Shown piece by piece: positions 5,339 to 10,566 of a stretch of 10,566 bases of DNA. Location: NCBI GenBank assembly GCA_946803715.1, contig CAMPET010000500.1, positions 1-10,566 on the forward strand, read 5' to 3'. Origin of the DNA: Beroe ovata (Eukaryota > Ctenophora > Nuda > Beroida > Beroidae). A program made the translations under genes and the position numbers. Position 1 is the stretch's first letter. Each line of letters opens with the position of its first letter. The notes beneath the pieces are model-generated. The model searched no databases and was not told the origin of the DNA. It saw nothing but the letters and a program-made list of their open reading frames with translations.

Positions 5339-6094
5339 CTAATACTTCAGGAAAGGAAAATCTTTCAAAATCTTTGCCCTTCTTTCACCATAGTCAAACA
5401 TAAGTTCCTCTCCTGGTAATATTGCCTTTGCAGCCACAAAGTAAATATGAGGCTGCCCATCAACAATGATTTTCTTGGGAGCACAATTCCCCGCTAATCT
5501 TGAATGGTTGATGAGCCGTCCCAGTGTCCCATCCTCAATTGTTGCGTCAATGCAGAAGCATTGCCCATCGTGGGAGAAGAAGAACAGGTAGCCTCCATCT
5601 TCTTCTGCACGTTGCTCCCTAAGCAGTCCCTCGCTCCTGGAAACTATCTCGCCACTGTATTCAACGAGGAAGTCTCCCTTATCAAAGCTTTTTGTGGCAA
5701 ATACTCCACGCCCCTTTTCTTGTGAAGCTTTAACTTCTAGGCCACTGTAGTCAGGGTGCCGGATCTTCTGACACAGCTCCTCCATCTTGGCAGCTTCTGT
5801 CACCTTATTTCGTGCAGATCGTCTGATGACAGGAGCCTGAGGTAAGGAGGGAAGGGGTGGTTGCGAGGGTAGGTCGTGTTGTTCAGTTGCTGGGGAAGGA
5901 ATCGGATGTGCGGGAGACAAGACCGGTGGTTGGAGGGAGGGATCCTTGGAGCTTGTATTGGCATCCCTCAATTCCTTCAGCTGCTGTCTTTTCAGTCGTT
6001 TTGCCTCCCTGTCTCGTTTCTTTCTCTCTTCATACTCCTCTTCTGTCTGGTTGGCTCTCATTTTCCGCACCCGATCTCTTGAAGTTGTAGGCAT
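5339..6094 (-). CDS. KMT5A-like: KMT5A-like SET-domain methyltransferase, second copy
   Basis: The protein is identical over all 251 residues to the copy at 2838-3593. It has the same SET motifs (GRGV, DAT, GRLINHS, GEELMFDYG), the same Phe at the switch position and the same short basic N-terminus. The start at 6092-6094 and both flanks also match the first copy. What differs is the upstream array: beyond 6319 the repeats are homogenised and far more numerous. If both copies are real they encode the same enzyme under promoters of different repeat number. If the arm is an assembly duplicate, there is only one gene. Confidence 0.9.
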   Translation of the reverse strand: MPTTSRDRVRKMRANQTEEEYEERKKRDREAKRLKRQQLKELRDANTSSKDPSLQPPVLSPAHPIPSPATEQHDLPSQPPLPSLPQAPVIRRSARNKVTEAAKMEELCQKIRHPDYSGLEVKASQEKGRGVFATKSFDKGDFLVEYSGEIVSRSEGLLREQRAEEDGGYLFFFSHDGQCFCIDATIEDGTLGRLINHSRLAGNCAPKKIIVDGQPHIYFVAAKAILPGEELMFDYGERRAKILKDFPFLKY

Positions 6095-6171
6095 CTTTAG
6101 TCGATTGTTTGATACAAATTTGTTGGTGTTGTAAAAGCAAATAGAACGATGCTAAAACTAATGAATCCACT

Positions 6172-6184
6172 TCTATTTATGATC
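6172..6184 (-). promoter_or_regulatory. TATA-like box of the second methyltransferase gene
   Basis: Mirror of 2748-2760: the same ATAAATAG-type word on minus, about 80 bp upstream of the ATG, inside the gene-proximal repeat unit. Confidence 0.5.
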
Positions 6185-7641
6185 TGACACCACGTCTTAC
6201 ACGACGTGGGACACCACGTCTCACATGACGTGGAGATCACTTGTCACCATGTTAATGATTCTCACATTTCCCACTTCTTGTTATGATCTAACACCACGTC
6301 TCACTTAACGTGGAGACAACATCTCACCATGTTGATGATGTCTCACATTTCGCACTTCTTGTTATGATCTAACACCACGTCTCACTTAACGTGGAGACAA
6401 CATCTCACCATGTTGATGATGTCTCACATTTCGCACTTCTTGTTATGATCTAACACCACGTCTCACTTAACGTGGAGACAACATCTCACCATGTTGATGA
6501 TGTCTCACATTTCGCACTTCTTGTTATGATCTAACACCACGTCTCACTTAACGTGGAGACAACATCTCACCATGTTGATGATGTCTCACATTTCGCACTT
6601 CTTGTTATGATCTAACACCACGTCTCACTTAACGTGGAGACAACATCTCACCATGTTGATGATGTCTCACATTTCGCACTTCTTGTTATGATCTAACACC
6701 ACGTCTCACTTAACGTGGAGACAACATCTCACCATGTTGATGATGTCTCACATTTCGCACTTCTTGTTATGATCTAACACCACGTCTCACTTAACGTGGA
6801 GACAACATCTCACCATGTTGATGATGTCTCACATTTCGCACTTCTTGTTATGATCTAACACCACGTCTCACTTAACGTGGAGACAACATCTCACCATGTT
6901 GATGATGTCTCACATTTCGCACTTCTTGTTATGATCTAACACCACGTCTCACTTAACGTGGAGACAACATCTCACCATGTTGATGATGTCTCACATTTCG
7001 CACTTCTTGTTATGATCTAACACCACGTCTCACTTAACGTGGAGACAACATCTCACCATGTTGATGATGTCTCACATTTCGCACTTCTTGTTATGATCTA
7101 ACACCACGTCTCACTTAACGTGGAGACAACATCTCACCATGTTGATGATGTCTCACATTTCGCACTTCTTGTTATGATCTAACACCACGTCTCACTTAAC
7201 GTGGAGACAACATCTCACCATGTTGATGATGTCTCACATTTCGCACTTCTTGTTATGATCTAACACCACGTCTCACTTAACGTGGAGACAACATCTCACC
7301 ATGTTGATGATGTCTCACATTTCGCACTTCTTGTTATGATCTAACACCACGTCTCACTTAACGTGGAGACAACATCTCACCATGTTGATGATGTCTCACA
7401 TTTCGCACTTCTTGTTATGATCTAACACCACGTCTCACTTAACGTGGAGACAACATCTCACCATGTTGATGATGTCTCACATTTCGCACTTCTTGTTATG
7501 ATCTAACACCACGTCTCACTTAACGTGGAGACAACATCTCACCATGTTGATGATGTCTCACATTTCGCACTTCTTGTTATGATCTAACACCACGTCTCAC
7601 TTAACGTGGAGACAACATCTCACCATGTTGATGATGTCTCA
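6185..7641. repeat. Expanded 81-bp tandem array, about 17 near-identical units
   Basis: The word GATCTAACACCACG recurs at 6285, 6366, 6447, 6528 and onward at an exact 81-bp period to the contig end. Beyond about 6320 the units appear identical. Each has GTCTCAC at unit positions 14 and 56, ATCTCAC at 37, and CCACGT...ACGTGG around position 10-30. The gene-proximal 6185-6319 equals the left arm. There is no coding sequence. The array is the upstream region of the minus-strand methyltransferase gene and presumably of the truncated plus-strand gene. Confidence 0.93.
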
Positions 7642-7642
7642 N
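7642..7642. other. Assembly gap (single N)
   Basis: The 81-bp array stops mid-unit and codon 313 of the 502-residue gene starts immediately after. The missing piece corresponds to left-arm sequence from 1373 to the promoter. Confidence 0.9.
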
Positions 7643-8214
7643 AGCAAGTGAGACTGGAGAAACCATGGGAGATCACCAACTATCTCCCTGAGTTCTTCTG
7701 GATGCCGGTGGTGGACTACCTGGTGGCTCTCCCCCAGGTGCTGGACAGGGCAGCTGATGAACTTCACTCCCTTGGCTTCTCCCTGTCCCACAGACCCCTC
7801 CCTCCTGGAAGGACAACTACCTGCACAGTTGCCCAGAAGAAAATCTTTGGGGACTTGAGGAGGCTGTTTGGGGAGACTGTTCATCCCGGACAGTGTGTCA
7901 CAGACCCCATCGATAGTGATGCCTGGTGGAGGAGGAGATTCACACCAAACGAACCTGACTACGTCCCTATCCCAGCCATCATTCTACCTCCTGTCCCTGA
8001 GAACATACCTGTCGTCATACCGCCAACATCCGATGACGAATTCAGAGTGACCCTCTCAAGTGCAATCAGCAACTCTTACCGCCGGGGGAGAGTAAACTGG
8101 GTGCATGTAGCATTGCTTGTAAACCAGGTATATCCTGGTCTGACAAAGGAACAGATCAGTAACCGTGGCAAGTGGTTGAAGAGGACTGGTGTTTTTGACT
8201 GGACAAATTTGTAA
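7643..8214 (+). CDS. 502-residue protein, second copy, C-terminal part only
   Basis: This encodes residues 314-502 identically to the minus-strand copy at 801-2309, including the Pro/Ile-rich linker and the Myb/SANT-like C-terminus, and ends in TAA at 8212-8214. The 5' part is lost in the gap at 7642. The in-frame ATG at 7606 lies in the tandem repeat across the N and is not the real start. The contig at 4914-5196 probably supplies residues 140-233 of this same copy. Partial because of assembly, not visibly broken. Confidence 0.85.
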
Positions 8215-8236
8215 ATATATTATAGTTGTGTGATTA

Positions 8237-8284
8237 TGTTAATTTGATTTGATTATGTAACATGAGGCTGCGACCTTGTGTGAA
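8237..8284 (+). repeat. TIR, 502-residue-gene end of copy 2
   Basis: Mirror of 731-778, lying 22 bp after the TAA at 8212-8214. Confidence 0.87.
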
Positions 8285-8783
8285 TATCTTTTACACCTAA
8301 CTGCATCTTTTAATATTCTCTCAGCAATCAAAAACTTACTTATCACTACCCAGTTTTTAAAATCTTTTGATTTTTATGTAGTGCAACTATTATGTAGTAC
8401 ACCTCTAAGATAGCACATCCCTTAAGTAGTTAACCTGTTAGGTAGTGCCACTCTCAGGAACTGCACCTAAGGTGGTACACACCTTAGGTAGCTTAATTCT
8501 TAAGTAGTTTATTTCTTAGGTAGTGCACCTATTGGGTAATGCACCTATTAGTGTACTACCTAAGAGGTAAACTACCTAAGAAGTAAGCTACCTAAGTTGT
8601 GTACCAGTTTAGGTACAGTTCCTGAGAGTGGCACTACCTTAACAGGTTAACTACATAAGGGACGTCCTATCTTAGAGATGTACTATATAATAGGTGCACT
8701 ACATAACACTCAAAACTGGGTATGGATAAGTAAGTTTTTGATTGCTGAGAGAATATCAAAAATGCAGTTAGGTGTAAAAGATA

Positions 8784-8831
8784 TTCACACAAGGTCGCAG
8801 CCTCATGTTACACGATCAAGTCAAATTAACA
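8784..8831 (-). repeat. 48-bp TIR copy, mirror of 184-231
   Basis: It begins TTCACACAAGGTCGCAGCCT on plus, then continues with CATGTTACACGATCAAGT. It caps the palindrome and abuts the decayed gene fragment. Confidence 0.85.
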
Positions 8832-8837
8832 TAACCA

Positions 8838-8965
8838 CGCACTGTCCGGGAATAGAAGTCTCCCCAAACAAACTCCCCAAAGATTGTCCCCAAGTAGTTG
8901 TCCTTCTAGGAGGGAGTAGTCTGTGGGACAGGAGTGCAGCTCATCAGCTTCCCTGTCCAGCACCT
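8838..8965 (-). pseudogene. Decayed fragment of the 502-residue gene, mirror copy
   Basis: Reverse complement of 50-177, with the same internal deletions. It ends in satellite sequence at the CTAACATATCGA word. Confidence 0.75.
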
Positions 8966-9410
8966 AACATATCGAACTAATAGATACACTACATAACACT
9001 CAACAGATTTGGGTAGTGATGAGTAAGTTTATTACTAAATGCAGGTAAGAGATATGAACCACTGTGCAGCTCTTAGCTAGTGCACATCTTAGCTAGTGCA
9101 CATCTTAGCCAGTGCACCTCTTAGCTAGTGCACCTCTTAGCCAGTGCACCTCTTAGCTAGTGCACCTCTTAGCTAGTGCACCTCTTAACCTAACATATCG
9201 ACCTTATAGGTACACTACATAACACTCAAAAGATAATAGTAATAAGTAAGCTTATGATTGCCGAGAGAAAATTGAAAAATACAATTAGTTGTAAAGATAT
9301 AAACCTCTTAACTAGTGCACCTCTAACATATCGACCTAGCACAATATAGACTTGGGTAGAGCACCGAATAGACTATACAAAATACGCTTTACAAAATAAC
9401 AGTATATAAA
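8966..9410. repeat. Telomere-proximal satellite region
   Basis: No gene is visible. It contains two degenerate copies of the 85-bp subterminal block (8985-9055 and 9211-9301), three copies of the CTAACATATCGA word (about 8968, 9190, 9325) and the 16-bp array listed separately. The last 100 bp are AT-rich and probably hold the 3' end of the minus-strand gene at 9411-10169; I see no AATAAA. Confidence 0.7.
9073..9184 (+). repeat. 16-bp tandem array, seven units
   Basis: Units begin at 9073, 9089, 9105, 9121, 9137, 9153 and 9169 with consensus TTAGCTAGTGCACCTC. Variants are GCCAG for GCTAG and CACATC for CACCTC. This is the cleanest example of the satellite seen diverged at 319-644 and 3736-4088. 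Confidence 0.95.
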
Positions 9411-10169
9411 TCATAACCTATCACTTAACAAAACTCCGTTTTTCCTGAGTTTGGCAACTGGTAGCTTTTCCAGAGCCTTTTTACAACAATCCGCAAAGGT
9501 TTGGAGGTTCGTGTGCTTCATAGCCGAGTACTCTTTTCTGTATAAGTCTTCATCTGCAATGAGTAACTCGACCATGGGACGATGAGCATAGAATTTCGTA
9601 ACTGAAACTCCCACGTCCTTCAGGTCTTTTCTACGGCTCCTTGAACCAGCCAAACTTCTTTGCAGAAGTATGAGGTACTTTGGGAGGAGGTTCTGTACCT
9701 CAGCATCTGTATCTGTCCTCCTCTTTCTCCTTTTAGGGACAGCAAATTCTGTCTCTCCGGTTTCTGTGCGCCCTCTCTTGTTCGTAGGACTGATGGTGGT
9801 GACAGGAGGGTCCAATGCAGCAGGGGAAGGAGGAGCTGGTGGGAGAGGGGAGGGAGTAGCGGCGGGAACAGCAGCAGGAGCCAAAGTAGTAGGAAGAGTG
9901 GCGGCAGATGAGGTGATAGCTGCAGCGACAGGTGAAGCTGGAGCTGGTGGGAGAGGGGATGAAGCAGCAGCAGGAACAGGAGGGCAAGGCTCAGTAGCAG
10001 AGGTAAATCCATGTACAGGTGGGAATACTCCTAGCATCTCCTTGCACTCTTCGATGTGTTGGTCACATATCTGGACTTGCGTCGTGAGTATGTTTCCTGC
10101 CAAGAAGGACGTCAAGATGAGGCAACGGCTGCAGGCATCAAACATCTGGTACTCTGATAGTTGTTCCAT
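9411..10169 (-). CDS. Unrecognised 252-residue telomere-proximal protein, probably nuclear
   Basis: The 252-codon frame has ATG at 10167-10169, TGA at 9411-9413 and a strong TATA box about 60-70 bp upstream, which supports this strand over the overlapping opposite frames. I do not recognise the family. Residues 1-50 are folded-looking and hold C13-x2-C16, C35, H38 and C42, a possible metal site. Residues about 60-125 are Ala/Pro/Thr low complexity with two near repeats of Ser-Pro-Leu-Pro-Pro-Ala-Pro. Residues 131-151 hold a bipartite-type basic nuclear signal (KRGR ... PKRRKRR). The C-terminal part (about 155-252) is charged and probably helical. The layout of small N-terminal domain, flexible linker, nuclear signal and C-terminal domain fits a chromatin or DNA-associated protein (inference). 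It is the gene nearest the telomere. Confidence 0.75.
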   Translation of the reverse strand: MEQLSEYQMFDACSRCLILTSFLAGNILTTQVQICDQHIEECKEMLGVFPPVHGFTSATEPCPPVPAAASSPLPPAPASPVAAAITSSAATLPTTLAPAAVPAATPSPLPPAPPSPAALDPPVTTISPTNKRGRTETGETEFAVPKRRKRRTDTDAEVQNLLPKYLILLQRSLAGSRSRRKDLKDVGVSVTKFYAHRPMVELLIADEDLYRKEYSAMKHTNLQTFADCCKKALEKLPVAKLRKNGVLLSDRL

Positions 10170-10226
10170 CGAGGTGCTGTAGTTGAGATAACAAAGAAAT
10201 GAATGATGAATAGAAATTGCAATGCA

Positions 10227-10242
10227 CTATATATATATATAA
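10227..10242 (-). promoter_or_regulatory. TATA box of the telomere-proximal gene
   Basis: A TATATATATATA run, read on minus as TTATATATATATATAG, lies about 58-73 bp upstream of the ATG at 10169. It is close to the expected position for a 5' leader of 30-45 nt. Confidence 0.65.
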
Positions 10243-10249
10243 GTAAGTC

Positions 10250-10398
10250 GACACCACCGTGTAGCCACAGCCCTCTTATGGGACATTGACACCACCCTGA
10301 AGCTAAAACCTCCTATGTGACGTTGACACCACCCTGATGCCACAACCCTCTTATGTGACGTTGACACCACCTTGTTACCACCTCCCTGTTCTGTGAAA
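10250..10398. repeat. 38-bp tandem repeats upstream of the telomere-proximal gene (four units)
   Basis: GACACCACC begins units at 10250, 10288, 10325 and 10363, spaced 37-38 bp. Each unit also carries a CTCTTATGTGACGTT-type word, with variation. The array lies just upstream of the TATA box, so it is placed like the 81-bp arrays of the two-gene element, and it shares GACACCAC and TGACGT words with them. Confidence 0.88.
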
Positions 10399-10414
10399 TT
10401 GAGGGTAGGCTAAG

Positions 10415-10480
10415 CTGGCTAGAGTTGGGTATAGTATGGTAAGGTATGATATGGTATGGTCTAATATGGTTAGAGTTATG
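10415..10480 (+). repeat. Degenerate GGTATGGTAT transition to telomere
   Basis: G- and T-rich short words (GGTATGATATGGTATGGT and variants) grade into TTAGGG repeats. No gene. Confidence 0.6.
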
Positions 10481-10566
10481 GTTAGGGTCAGGGTCAGGGT
10501 TAGGGTTAGGGCTAGGGTTAGGGTTAGGGTTAAGGTTAGGGTTAGGGTTAGGGTTAGGGTTAGGGT
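10481..10566 (+). repeat. Telomeric TTAGGG array, chromosome end
   Basis: About 14 units, the inner ones with variants (TCAGGG, GCTAGGG, TTAAGG) and the outer ones perfect, run to the last base of the window. The G-rich strand points outward, as at a right-hand chromosome end. Gradual loss of perfection inward is typical of a true telomere junction. Confidence 0.93.

Larger units (their letters stand above)
5256..8284. mobile_element. TIR-bounded two-gene element, copy 2 (gapped)
   Basis: This is the mirror image of 731-3676: TIR, methyltransferase gene on minus, expanded 81-bp array, C-terminal part of the 502-residue gene on plus, TIR. The N at 7642 hides the 5' part of the second gene and its promoter, so true length is unknown. 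In orientation the two copies face each other across the pseudogene region. Confidence 0.58.
8234..8834. repeat. About 600-bp imperfect palindrome, mirror copy
   Basis: This is the reverse complement of 181-781, with the same centre and TIR-capped ends. It contains no gene; it holds the 85-bp subterminal blocks (8285-8370, 8698-8782) and 16-bp-period satellite. Confidence 0.82.
5198..9014 (-). repeat. Right arm of large inverted duplication (interrupted)
   Basis: This is the reverse-complement partner of 1-3734, made of two contigs joined by a single N at 7642. The first contig matches the left arm from the distal satellite through the methyltransferase gene up to 6319, then enters a homogenised tandem array. 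The second contig resumes at the equivalent of left-arm position 1372. About 1.2 kb of left-arm sequence, covering the N-terminal two thirds of the 502-residue gene and part of its promoter, is therefore missing here apart from the stray piece at 4914-5196. Confidence 0.88.

Noticed and set aside
4773-5342. 189-residue plus-strand ORF
   Set aside because: It reads across two N gaps, joining a shadow frame of the pseudogene, a misplaced gene fragment and TIR sequence.
6185-7641. CRISPR array
   Set aside because: The whole 81-bp unit is repeated with no unique spacers, and the setting is a eukaryotic chromosome end.
7606-7642. Upstream ATG extending the second copy of the 502-residue gene into the tandem array
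   Set aside because: The frame passes through the N at 7642 and joins repeat sequence to gene sequence; the intact copy has a different N-terminus.
9670-10182. 170-residue plus-strand ORF opposite the telomere-proximal gene
   Set aside because: It is the Gly/Ala-rich complement of the Ala/Pro linker. The minus frame is longer, has a nuclear signal and has a TATA box upstream.

Overview
The window looks like an animal (or close holozoan) chromosome end. It finishes at 10481-10566 in an array of TTAGGG repeats running outward, and the vertebrate-type telomere repeat together with a KMT5A-type SET methyltransferase points to Metazoa. The genes are intronless, have TATA-like boxes and no bacterial signals, and sit among subtelomeric satellites. 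I cannot place the species.

The main find is a compact two-gene element, present twice in opposite orientation. Copy 1 (731-3676) is bounded by 48-bp near-perfect terminal inverted repeats (TIRs). It carries two divergent genes: an unrecognised 502-residue protein with a possible C-terminal Myb/SANT-like helix-turn-helix (801-2309, minus) and a 251-residue KMT5A-like histone lysine methyltransferase (2838-3593, plus). They share an intergenic region made of 81-bp tandem repeats, with a TATA-like box at each end. Copy 2 (5256-8284) is the mirror image. Its methyltransferase gene is intact, its 81-bp array is expanded to about 17 units, and only part of its 502-residue gene is present because of sequence gaps.

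Layout, left to right: 1-730, subtelomeric satellite and a 600-bp imperfect palindrome holding a decayed fragment of the 502-residue gene; 731-3676, element copy 1; 3677-4088, a truncated extra TIR, 16-bp-period satellite and an interstitial telomere-like tract; 4089-4856, a truncated, frameshifted copy of the 502-residue gene; 4914-5196, a short contig from the same gene; 5198-8284, element copy 2; 8285-9410, mirror-image satellite and palindrome, then further satellite; 9411-10169 (minus), a third unrecognised gene with an Ala/Pro-rich centre and a nuclear localisation signal; 10228-10398, its TATA box and 38-bp tandem repeats; then the telomere.

Three single N bases (4913, 5197, 7642) mark joins between contigs. 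The two arms (1-1372 with 7643-9014; 2613-3734 with 5198-6319) look identical wherever I compared them, including non-coding sequence. The duplication may therefore be very recent, or an assembly product of two near-identical subtelomeric copies. The 4914-5196 contig appears to be out of order.

Working model (inference): a subtelomere-dwelling, TIR-bounded mobile or selfish element encodes a DNA-binding-like protein and its own chromatin-modifying enzyme, with promoters embedded in tandem repeats. The telomere-proximal gene has a similar promoter design and may belong to the same family of subtelomeric genes.
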